Source: Nemopilema nomurai
Lineage: Eukaryota > Cnidaria > Scyphozoa > Rhizostomeae > Rhizostomatidae
DNA length: 64,000 nucleotides
Assembly: GCA_003864495.1 (NCBI GenBank)
Contig: ML133436.1
Location: 496,001 to 560,000 of the forward strand
Direction of reading: 5' to 3'
Part shown: piece by piece, positions 28,004 through 40,300 of the stretch
Layout: every line of letters starts with the position of its first letter
How positions within the stretch are numbered: the first letter of the stretch is position 1
The notes under the pieces: model-generated
Seen by the model: only the letters and a program-made list of their open reading frames with translations
The model's database searches: none
Told to the model about the DNA's origin: nothing
Translations under genes and position numbers: made by a program

Positions 28004-28047
28004 AAAACCGCGAGAATTGAATGAATGCCTAAAGAAGTCGCGGTTTT
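28004..28047. other. Perfect 10-bp hairpin downstream of PARN
   Basis: AAAACCGCGA (28004-28013) and TCGCGGTTTT (28038-28047) are perfectly complementary around a 24-nt loop, and A/T-rich flanks extend the pairing imperfectly. It lies about 275 nt past the PARN stop codon on the transcribed strand, so it could fall in the PARN 3' UTR, but the transcript end is unknown. Confidence 0.5.
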
Positions 28048-28321
28048 CTTTCTATTTTTACTTACGTACGCGTTTGCAAAATCCCTGTTAAGAATTTGGT
28101 TAAATTTCAACTCATGTTAAGCATTGTGCTGATGAGGCTTTTAGGAGTTTTTCCAGGGTTGCTGAAAATGATTCTGTTACATGATCTTTCCAGCAAGCAC
28201 TGATTCCAGCTTTGTTTCGAGCACGGGGGTAAAGCACTTGCTAATTATTTCGAAAACAGTGCGGCAGGCACATGGTATTCAAATAATTCTACTCACCTTA
28301 AGACAAATGAATTCTTCTTAA

Positions 28322-31300
28322 TTACCAGTCGTCTGGCTCGTAAAACTCTTTAGCTGCAAAAAGGGGAAACAAATTTGAATGGAAACTAAAATAATGGTCA
28401 AATTATACAAACTTTCTGTGCATTGAAGGAACAATCAACTTCGCGGCAGCTAATTAAGTGTTTCATAAAATACTTTAATGATTATCATCATACATTGTCC
28501 CATTGTCGTGACATTGCCTGAAATCTGTACATTTCGTGATACATTCTGATAATTTTTTGCAGAGAGTGGGCCTTTAAAATATGGTGTAATGATCTGTGCC
28601 ACACTTCAAAAGTATGGATTCTATCAGGAGTCTTTTTTACAGCCAAAATAATTTCAGCATCAAACATATTTTAAAACCTTATCCTAAATGTTATATATTA
28701 TTATTGAAAGTTCAATGGCCTAAAAAGCATTAATTACAACTTGTGCATTTATAGTACATGCAGTATTATCCCAATAAGCGCCTCGATTACCTTCAATATA
28801 TGACAAATAAAATACTGCTTTAGAGTCCTGGTAGTAAAGGATGTTTCAAATCGAGGGGGCTGATTCCCCTAGCTAGATTTTTGGGCAGCTGCCAGAAATA
28901 TGTGTTCGGAGGCAAACTTTCAAGGGGATACCATTTAGTGGGTAGGAAGAGATACGTCTAATATCTGGTTAATCTAGTTGACTTTTTGTTTTGACAATGC
29001 AATCATGCGGACATCCATTCTGCAATTACGATGGCAGCGGAGGAGGATACGGTCAAAGATGTGCTTCTTGTTCATTACGGTATAATGTTTCTTTCTTCAA
29101 TAGAAAATTACCATGTTAGTGTCTGAAACTTCTAAAAAGACTGGCTTTTCTGTCAGACAGCTTTAACTTACAGTCGTCTTGTAATTATTGTTATGACTGA
29201 AGGCCTGTGGGCTCTGTGTTTCGTAAAGACAACTGTTCGCAAGTTTGTATTTAATAACGTAAAAAGAAGTGCCAGTTGGTGCCTTGTACACCAGCTGTGT
29301 ACAATAAATGTTGGTGCGTTAGCAAGGTGTTGCAGGTGGGTATTGTTGTGGCACAAAGGCAGCAGTGACAGTCACTTTGAATAATACGCCTGTTCCTTAT
29401 CACTCTCCAGCCTCCCAAGTGGAATACATCTGGTGGCAAATACGTGCAACACAAAAAGAGAAACAATATTAAACCAGTTTCAGTCTGTGAACCCGGACTC
29501 CAAAACCAGCCCAAGATCATAAACAACTAGAGGCTCTAATCGTTTCGAATACACGACTCGTTGATCTTTGAGTGTGCTGTAGGGTGGCCAGGGAAGTGCT
29601 ACTCGTACCTTTGGTTTCTGGGTCCCAAACAACCGTAGATCGGCGTAGGGTACCCTAATTAACAGACCCTTGACCTCGTAATCGATGGGCATCCCTGACC
29701 ACGCTCTCTTGCGCATTAGAATAATACAAGCCTCGATTCCGACGTCGGAGCATTCAGAAGTAGAATAGTATAGACCACCTAGTAACCCAGCCTTCTGATT
29801 GAGAGGTTTGAGAAGATTCCAATCATTTTGTGACTACATTAAGCAGGAAAGCAATCCCTTCTTTCTAGCGAACTTAAGTGTAGCAGGAATCACATCAGGA
29901 CCTGAACAATAAGATCACCAAGCAAATCTGCAGCTCAAATCCGCTTTTCGCGCTCAAAGCAAAAGGCAGCTCGATACAAAACACAGCCTAAATACGATTA
30001 TTTCAAGCTCTAGCTCTGTTAGCAACGTCATTCAGGTCTTAGGTATTGTTTCAGCGCCAATCAGCATGTAAATATTCCTATCAACTTTAACTTGTAAGTG
30101 TTTCATTAGGAAGTTCGCATGAAAACGAGGACCTTTCAAAAGAGCAAGCTGCATAGCCATATTGGATCGGCACGGATATCTGGGACGGAACTGTACCGTT
30201 TAACTGGGGAATTACAATGGTAATGGCGAGGGAAGCTGGCCAAAAATACCAATGTGGGACAAAACGATAGACGTGATTATCATGATTACAAATAGTATGA
30301 CTCCAAATGATGACCCTTTTAGTGATAAATCTTGTGAATTCTTTCGAAATCACGAGTATAAACACAGAACTTATGTCCAATAATAATTATTTTAGGATAA
30401 ATAATTTGACATTGGCTTGAAGTCAGTATCGGCTTGCAATGGTTGGACTGTTGCAGCAAAAATATACTCAGAACGCAGAAATGGTCCAAACACGAAAAAA
30501 CGAAAAACAGGGACCATATTTAGAGATGACAGCTTACACTTTGACGGCTTCTTTTTGTTTCTTGGAGGGATACTAGCAATGTCATTTTTCACCGGCAGGT
30601 CTGCAGATTCAACTATTTCACCATCATCTTCATCTGCTTCTGGACTGCTGGCAACTGTTACAGAATGATGATTATTAATACTATAAGTAATAAGTAATAA
30701 TCAGGGTGATGCTGGCTACCAAAACCAAATTTTCACAGGATGAGTAATATTTTTGAAAGGTGATTAAAGTAATCGAAAAATTTAGCTTCGTAAGTAAAGT
30801 TAAGTGACAGTCGCTTCGTAAAAACGTAAAAAACTGCAGCTTTCTAGAAAACTATAATATGTCACCGATCGGAATAAGAATAAATTGACAGTAGCCCGCC
30901 ACAGGTAGGCTAACACTTTTTTCCTTAGTTTGGCATTCTTGAAACAAAATTACGTCAATAAATTCTGATTTGTACAAACACAATTTCCCGCATCATTTTT
31001 CGTCAGGCGTTCTCACCCATCGTCATTACATAACTTTTTCAACTCGTTTTTCCACTGTGTAAGAGTTAGTTTGGTTACAAATGATAATCTCTAAAGGTAA
31101 CACGCGTTTTTTCTGACTTAGACTCTGTCAAATTAAAGACGCCAATTGCAACGAGCTCAGATTTGAGAGTTTCGTTAATTAGATGAGCAGAAACACAAGC
31201 ACCGCGCATAAAGTTTTCCTTTCCTTATCCTTTAGAGAGGCGTTAACGTCAAAAATTATCCTGAAACACACTTAACATGTTCGTAAACACAGTTTATTCC

Positions 31301-34300
31301 TGGTTGTTATCCCTAGGACCTATCTCTGACTATCTTTACAATAAGATTGGACTGTCTTGCTATGAGCAAAAACTGGTAAATCACATTTATAATTAAACAG
31401 CAGATTATTAACCTTCTCCCTCCTCCAGTTTTTCGTCTAATTTCCGCTTCCTTCCCTTCTTCCTTTCCTTTCCATTGCAATCTTTTCGAGGTTGCTGGTT
31501 GTCATATTTCTCAGGGGCGTCTACACCTACAAATTGTTTGTATGTGACGACTTGGCAAAATCCACTGTTTTTCTGTACTACAAGACTTTCTATTGCTGCA
31601 AAAAATAGAGGATTTTAAATAAAAATAATATTTCAGTTAAGAAGTCATTTGAAGAGTAAATAAGAATAAAGAAAAAATGTCCATATTTTTCTACAGAAAA
31701 TACAACATTTACAAGGATAGAATGTAACGATTGAATATTACTTTTTTTTCGAATTATGAAAAGAACAATGTTTAAGCCCCTTTGTGGCTTGTACAAACTT
31801 CTTCTTGAAACATCACTTTTGGAAAAATGTTGACTAGATCCTTAAAATAGCTACTGTTTAGGCAGTAGTAATATTAGAAATAGGCATAAGTCCTTTTATT
31901 ATTCATTCATTCATTCATTCATTCATTTTAATACCCTTGCAAAGCTCTTTGCCATCTCAAAGTAGAGAAAAGAAAGAACAGCTGAAAGAATCTTGCTGAT
32001 AATTAGTAGCAACTTCACCACTCAGGAAACTAGAGTTTACCTTCATCTGCTTTTTCTGGTTCATCCAAAGACACAAATGCAGATGTCTCATCAAGGAAAG
32101 AAACGTAAACATTTCCTGGAATGAGTAGAAATTGAAATACCCTCAAAGAATTCTAAAACCTTGGAATACGCTCTAGGACAGCTTGATTGGAGAATAAGGT
32201 ATCAATATGGACTGGTCACTAGTACATTCCAGTTACAGTTAAATGACTACTAACCTATACAGAGAGAGTAAAAAAATGAAGAGAAAAAGTTCATTCCTAG
32301 CACAATTGAGGACTTTTTTGTGAAAATGGAGCTTTGTCACTCAAAGACTAAAAATGTTACAAAATTCTAAGGTAATAAGGGTTAATAAAGAAGAGTTGTA
32401 ACATGATGACAAGCAAGATTGGCCTTGCATACTAGGTGTTCGTTGTGTGACCAAGTGTTACAAAAGTGACTCACCAAATGGGGCAAAAGTGGAACTAATT
32501 TCTCCATACTTCCAGGTAGAAGGAAACTGAATGTGAAAAACGTGCTTTCTTTCTGGGATTGCTTAAAAAAAAGAAGAAAAACAAAACTAGAAAACTTTTA
32601 TATACTTACAAACTTTTAAAGGCAAGAAAAAAGCAAATAGAAAATAAAGGTGTCTTTTCAAATGATCTGAAAATGTTACACGCCAATTATTCATATATCA
32701 TTGACTTCTAACTGCCTTGAACCGAACGCTGTATGCTTGTGTACTTGTAAGATAGATTGGTCCATGTATGATACTTATAATTCAGTACACGATACACAAT
32801 AAAATAACTGATGCTTTAAGCAAAGTTTTAAAGAGAAAAATCGAAAGGTACTCTAACATGCTGGGTACGATTTGTGCCCTTGAACACTATGGTACAGCAA
32901 GTTTCATCAATCTTATGGACGAAGGAGAAAAGGGAGCTGGATTATTTCGTATTAATTTCACCAACTGGCTTTGGTTTGATGCTTTGTAGTACGATTCCCC
33001 GGTGCTGTCATTCGAAGGTGGGTTTGGACAGGCGATAGGAAACCAAGGCTTATTTTGATGTCAAAAGAATGTTGTTATGTTACTTAAATTCATTTAAATC
33101 ATATTTGTTATCGCCGCTTTAGAGTTAAGAGGACTTGTTTTGAAGAAGCACAGGCCTATCAAAAGAAAGTTCTTGAAGAAGAGCAAGGCTGTATAAGCAA
33201 AATAACTTTGGAAGTTGGGAACGATTACGTAATCTTTAGAACCTTTGAAAAGGATACGAAATATAAAAGTGTCCTAAAACGTGTGAGCAGACCCCATTCT
33301 GACTATTCTAACTGCTGACACAAACTGGTCCTGTTATTTCAAACATGATTCAATCAGAACATGGTCATCGATCATGTTTAACTATCAGTATATCTTCAAG
33401 GCAAAGCCAAGCCTTCAAACAAAATCTCAAAATAACACCAGTATTTTCTCGCCCTTATCGAAACCACACTGTAAAAGCAAGACAAATACTGTAGCTGACT
33501 GGACCGCTATCAACCTAAAAGCTCCTGCGGTACACGATTTGGTTTGCAGTGTGTGTGGCTACTCAGAGGGAGATCAGAGAGAGACGATCAAAGGTTTGTC
33601 GGTGCTGTTTTTCGTCGCGAAACACTTCCGAGTAAGGGTGCAAAAACAATTACTAACGCGACCACTCAGTGTGTAACCTGATTTTTCACGTTCAAACGAA
33701 GCTAGATATTTCTTTAACTTATTAGAAAAATAAAGCGAAGCTCTGGTGACAGCTAAAAAGTACCGCATTCAATGTACGCTACGAAGCTCTTTCTCCTAGA
33801 TTAATGCGTTAAACGTTCACTATATTGAGAAGGTTTCAGGGCAGAGAAGGTCAAACCGAGGCTGCTGCAACTGATGGTCAGCTGACGAAGCCTGCTGTTC
33901 TTGAGATTACGTCATCGATATAACTCTTAACTGCTACAACATTGTACCATAAATGTTAGGATAGGGGCAACTCTATTAATTTCGGGGGAAACTCTTTTCA
34001 AGGCTCAACTAGCAGTACTCCTTTCAAAAACTGTGGGTATCGGCTATGTATAAATTCCAGTAAGTGAAAGATATAGAAATAAATCGAATTCTATTACAGT
34101 TAGAGTAAGACTTCTCGCAAGAAACAATAAGTTATGCAAATGTTGAAAGTATTTCTTACCATCAGGACCATCCAAAGTTAGATAAGTGAGGTTATTGATT
34201 CGCATGACGAAAACTCTGTCAAAAATGGGAAAAACATCAGTAAGCTAAACAAGAAGATGTCATAATTTGTTTTGTTGTGTTATGTGAAAGCAAAAATAGC

Positions 34301-37300
34301 CAGTAACAAAAATCTGAATATACGCTCATTTAAAGCAAACCTTTAGAGCCTTCAACATTTCATCAAATCAGAAATGGCCAAAGGAGTGTGGGATTGGGCA
34401 AAGGTGTTGTAAAACGAGTAGAGAAAGAAAAGTATGATCACAAGAGACCAGCAACTCCACCAGGAAAGAAAGAAACACATGCATGAAACTCTTTTGAAAT
34501 GACAATCCTTGAAACTTTCTTCCTCGGCCATCTCATCACTTCGTTGCGTTATACGTAAACAAATAAAGATCTTTGATCAAATGTTTGTAAGAAACATTAT
34601 GAAGATTTTCAAAATCCGTGCTTACCTGTTTATAAAAGGCTTTAGAATTTCAGCTTTGAGATCAATCTCCTTCAATTCACTTTCGGATTGTTGAGCTTTG
34701 CCTAAGATGGGTAGAGAACAGGTGGGATAAAGCGTGTTTACGAGTGGCTTAGCTGTATGGAAACAGTGATCTTGAAAAACAATGGCAGTTTGGTCAACAC
34801 AGTAGCAATTTCCTTGGAAAGTACCTACTATACCTAACGATGCTTTTGAACTTACTTTTTCCTTTGCAGGACAGGTGAAAATATAGAAAATATACTGGTT
34901 AAATGCATTGCCACTTGACTGCTTTCTACGTCATTGGTCATACAATCACGGACAGGAAAGATGACAAAGATGAAACTTGCTGAAGCACGCTGAAAAACTA
35001 AAATCAGCCTATTTTTTCAATAATCAAGTGCTCAAAGTTACAATAAGGTTTTGTTTAGTTTGAAGATGGAAATAATCCGGAACACTGACTTATAACAGGA
35101 CGTTTTTGTCTTTCATATATCTTCTATAACAGTTTATTAAAGCAAGTAGAATAAGAGGGGGGCAAATTGAAAATCGTCTCATAAGATAAAAATTCTTTTC
35201 AAGTATTTGAAGATTTTCTATTTAAAACCAGATTCTTCTAAAGAAGTTGTCATTGTTGAAAATGCTTATAAGGTAATGAAATCACTTTTAATAAGCAAAG
35301 AAAAGTAAATTCAGCAATTACTCATCAACAATACATGACGTGTATTCAACGAAAAATAGCAAAGAGGCCTTACAAATGACAAAAACAGTGCTTCATAAAC
35401 TTACACAAATGTGCTGCCATTTTTGCAAAAGAAAACCCAGTGCAGTAAGCATCATAGCCAGCTTCGTGAAGCTTCTCCGACTCGCCATCGTAATCTTGGA
35501 AGCCTTCCGCGAATTCTGTTGCATGAGGCATTGAAAATATGTATCATAGCTACATAATGGAGAGCTTGCGGAAATTTAAGCCTTGGTATGTTAACCAGGC
35601 ACTTGAATGCATACATTACGCATCCAGTCACTAGATCATACAATGTTTTAGACTTTAATAGAGCAACTTGAAGAAGGCATAGAACAGGCTTCTTAGGCCT
35701 TCTGAACTGTAGGCCTCACTAGAGAACCATAGCTTTACTCAGCAATAAATTATTATTATGTGCAATCGGTAAAAGAGAGGGGGAGTGCGGATAAATGGCT
35801 TGGCCTCGAGCATGATAACTCAGCGGTAGAGCACTTGGCGTACAAAGTCAAGGGTCGTGAGTTCGAGTCCCACTCGGGTCAGTTATTTTTCCGCACTCTC
35901 TTTGATCCTTCGTAAGAAATCCTGTTTCCTATAACCAATTAATTATTCATACGTTTCTCGCCGAGAGCTCAAATACTCGTGGTTTCAAATTCGCAATACT
36001 TTCAAATGAGAAAGAGTGGCATTGCAAAGCAATAGATATATTCAAACACAGGGAAATACTGCCACCAACTGCTTCTCAGAACTTCTGAAACAAATTCCGA
36101 GAAACCTCGTTTCTAAAGCTCAACGACTAACGACACAAATGGCGGCAACGCGACAGCTGAAAACTTCTTTCATACCAGTTGAGCTTTTTGATTCTTAATT
36201 TTTGCATTCGTAAAGCCGAAAGCTTTGGATGTTTAAGGTTTTGGATTAGAATAAATCTAGAGTTTGACGTACCTATTTTTGGTTCCTCGAAGTTCTCCTT
36301 CAAAAGCTTGTACAGTGGATCTACTACTGACGTGTGTATAGATCTCTACAAAGGGAATAGATAACACGATGAAGAAGATTTCGCATTCAGGGCAAGAACT
36401 TTGAAGAACATCAAGAGATTAAGCTTAACAAGCAAAAAATAATTTTGACTTCTAGAGCGATTTATTTTGATATACCGTCCTTTGCACGGAGTCTTTTGTT
36501 AGGCAATCATTTCAGTTTGCATGCCAGTTAGGGACAAATCCATACGTTCTACTTTATTTTTAGTCTGAGATAACATGTCTCTAGCGCAACGCTTTTGGGA
36601 AGCTGCAAATGAGGCAATTCCAATGCCAAGACCGAGATGATATTTAGAGCGTATAGCCTAAAGATGATATTTAGAGGCAATGTATTCAAAGCTGGGTACA
36701 AATGTATAGCAAAGTCTAGCTTCGCATATAGGTAGCGTACTTAGTAATTATCAAAATGATTTGATCATGTCAACTATTGTCTCCAGATAGGCATTGAGAT
36801 TCATGTTTAGCTAGCATAAAAATCGGTAGAATTGAAATATGCTATCTATCACTCAGTACTTTCAAAAATAAGTTGAAACCAGTTGTGAGTTGACAACACA
36901 TTTGGCAAAAATTGAATCAGACAAGAATTCAATTCTTGCTTGAATTCATCGATTCAGTTTCAAGCTGAATAAGGAAGGATCCAAGGCATAAAATAAAGAA
37001 CAAATATTTTTAAGGAAAGCAACCGCAGAGCAAATATAATAAAGCAGGTATGATGTTGCTATTTCTGCAAAGCTTGATTGAAAGTCTGCTGTGAACCGTT
37101 TAGAATAACACGAGGCTATTCTAGATAAAGGTATCCTTGGTGAAGTGAAAATATTTGCAGATGTTTCCTCCCTCAATTAAGAGCCTCGATCATTACATTT
37201 TGACTTGCATACAAAGGGAATTGAAATTCTCATTAGTGTTTTGACCGTATGCGTGGTAACAAATTAATCTTTTACCATTTGCACGCAAGAATGTTTGGAC

Positions 37301-40300
37301 CCGTAATTAGGGCAGGAGAAATTCGCGTTTGTTTAGGAATCACAGAGAAATTAAATTATAGTTTTTGATAGAAACTTTAAGTGGCTATGACATTTGGTTT
37401 GAGCGATAAATTTATCATTAACTCCTGACTAAATGAGCCATATTCAATTATATGCTCGGTTGCTTATCGGTTGCGTGGCGTTGGAAGCTGAGATTTGCAG
37501 CTATGTATAAAATCCTATGCTCCGTTATAGCAAGCCACTCAGCTCATTCAATCCATCTATGACATAGAGTTCAATCGACATTGACTAGACAGTTCAAACC
37601 TAGACGTCTATACGTTCTAGTTATAATAAAGTGAAAACGTGATGGCTGACTAACGCTTCCCCATTACACGCTTTTTTTATAAGGAACCTACCACAACGCC
37701 TAGTTTGAAAAGTTCCTTCTTCGTAGACCTCAAGTCATCAGATCTTAGTACCAAAAGTTCCTTAAAAGTTTCTTAATTTTTACTGCACATCAATAAGCCT
37801 TAACATTTAATAGAGAGAGGGGCGAGACAGCATATGCGGAATTTACTCGAGAAAGCACTTGACACACGAATAGCAAACAACCTATGCGAGTATTGGCTGC
37901 AAATGAATGGAACGGGCTTTTTAGCTCTTGATGCTTGCAGTTATAAAAAATTTTCTAAACGAAAAGTTCCTTAGGGATTTCGTTTTTAGTAGTATAAGTT
38001 CTTTAAATATTTCGGCCTTCTACATGTAGGTTCCTTATAAAGTGGTTCCTTATAAAAGAAGCGTGTATTGCATTGTTTTGCCCAATGGTATTTCGAAGTG
38101 ATGAGTGTATAGGATTAAAACAGCATCCTGTACTTCCAGTTTTAAAATCAATGACATATTTATACTGATTTTTTCGTTCAACTTCACCTAGTCTTTTCGT
38201 TCCAAATAAAAAAGCTTTTGATATGCATTTACCAATGGACCAAAAAAACTCATGCAGGCAAAGACATTGCAAGGTTTTGACACTACCTCCTAAACAATAC
38301 CGAATGAATATTTTTTCATGAAGACAAACAAACCACTGCATAACAAAGTCTTGTAAAGGATAACAGAAATCGTCATAATAAACCAAAGACTGTTGAATGA
38401 TCGCACAAAAATCACCCTGTGTGAACATTTAAAATACAAAAAAAAATAAGACCCCCTGATAAAAGATACAACTGCTGTATGAAAAGAATCTTTGTACTGG
38501 TTTATGACTTGCTTAATGAACTAACGCTTATCATTTCCACAATTCTCTCATCGTTGCATCACCATTCCATCCAACTACATCATCATTACATCATACTAAC
38601 ACACGCTTCGTCAGCAAAGTTGTATTTCCAGCTGAGGCATATAAATTTGGGCTGGTAGAGTAGAGAATGAATTTATTTCCAAGTAGTCAAGAACAGACGT
38701 CAAGACTCTTCTCTCGGTTATTTTCGGTGATAAATCTTCTCCGATTATTTCAATATTTCATAAATAAAAAGCACCGCTTTACAAGCAGAATTCCTCATAA
38801 TTCAATATTCTTCTCACAATCATTTACACAAAGTTTTTCACAATCATTCGCCAGCCTGTTGTCAAGTTAACGAAATTAAGATGCAAAATATGTCGGATCT
38901 GTCAACGCAAGTCTTAAAGAAGAACATGTTTACAATGTATGTATGTTTGTTTGTATGTATGTATAGTCTGTAGATATAGTAACTCATTCTATCAAGGCAA
39001 ACATTACTAATTCACTTGAAGATGAAGGATTACAAATTTATCATAAAATTTCGCAACAAGAAAACAAAATTAATAAAAAGAACAAAGTTTTTTGCAGAGA
39101 AGGACAAGATGATATATCACCCGAAGCCCTAGTGCTATAGAAAATAAAAAGGATTATTCAAATAATACCTTCAATGGTTCTGAGGTGGCAAGTAACTTGG
39201 TATCTATAAGCCTAGTATAGAATTTCAATGTTATTTCTATCGCATAGCGTTTATGTTCTTGATAAAGAAATCATTGAAAGCATTAGCAACAGGGATTATG
39301 TAACTTACGACCTTAACAAGATTCCATTTTTTTATCTATTTTTGGCTTCAAATTTCAAATACAATGATATTGGCAAATAAATGGCAAAAACGAACAAATA
39401 CATACTCACTTTCCTTATACTTTTATTTCAAGAACTAAAAAATATACTTATATCTAAATTGAATAAGGTTCATTCAAATATAAACGGAAAAATATTTGCT
39501 GATTTTTGAAAGCAGTAACCTTGAAAGGCCTACAAAGATTGGTTAGAAATGCACCCAAATAAGGTATTTTCTGCCTAATAGGGTTTGCCGTTTGTGGCCA
39601 GCATGTACAAAACTGAAATGACCTCGCAATCAAAAAGCAGAAAATGCGAGGCTCGTCAGAAGCGAGAATACTAACCTCGGGAATAACGTTTGGACGATAT
39701 CTTTGAATTCATCATAAGACTACAACAGAAACATAATACTGATTTGATTGTCATGTCAAAATTAAAAAAAAACCCAGGATGGTCAATAAAACTAGGGCTT
39801 TGGACTTTAGACGGTACATTTTGCTACAAAAATTAAACGACCCTCCAAATGTAGATCTAATTTTCTTAATGTAAAAATCGAACAGACGAGATACGCTCCT
39901 CACAAAAGACAACCGACGCAGTGTAGGATTTGACAAATCATGATGTTAGTCATTATTTTCATCTTTGGACATGAGAGAAACAAGTCTTTTTGTCCTGACT
40001 GTGGATGACTTTCTAATTACATCATTAAATGTGTTACAGGGAAACAAGTATACTCACATCGGGCAAAGCAGTAAAAAACTGACCAACTGTTAGCATCATA
40101 TCTATGAGCATGTTATGACCCACAATTAACTTTTGCTACAGAGAAAAAAGAATTCCAGACTGGAGGTAGATGACGAACATTCACAGATGCTTTCAAATCT
40201 CAACATGCTGATATTAAAAAAGGAAATATGAAGTTACACAAAGACGGAAAATTTTCAACGAAAAGGAAATGAATGTACGAGCGTAAGGCGCTGTAAAGTG

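Larger units (their letters stand above)
21154..28321. other. Intergenic region between PARN 3' end and Galpha12/13 5' end
   Basis: Expected to contain the Galpha12/13 promoter on its left and the PARN 3' UTR on its right. It holds a poly-G tract (23342-23356), G/C-rich repeat patches (22255-22310, 25910-25985) and several unassigned ORFs: plus strand 21900-22175, with a hydrophobic N terminus; plus strand 22591-22866; and minus strand 24286-24552 overlapping minus strand 23964-24293, with hydrophobic segments. None matches a family I know, and none has convincing splice or codon evidence. Sequence around 24725-25170 shows weak inverted similarity (TTTATAAGCA near both ends) that may be an old inverted-repeat element. 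Confidence 0.5.

Noticed and set aside
35809..35881. Functional tRNA gene
   Set aside because: The acceptor stem pairs at only about three or four of seven positions and the anticodon loop is ambiguous; a tRNA-derived repeat fits better.
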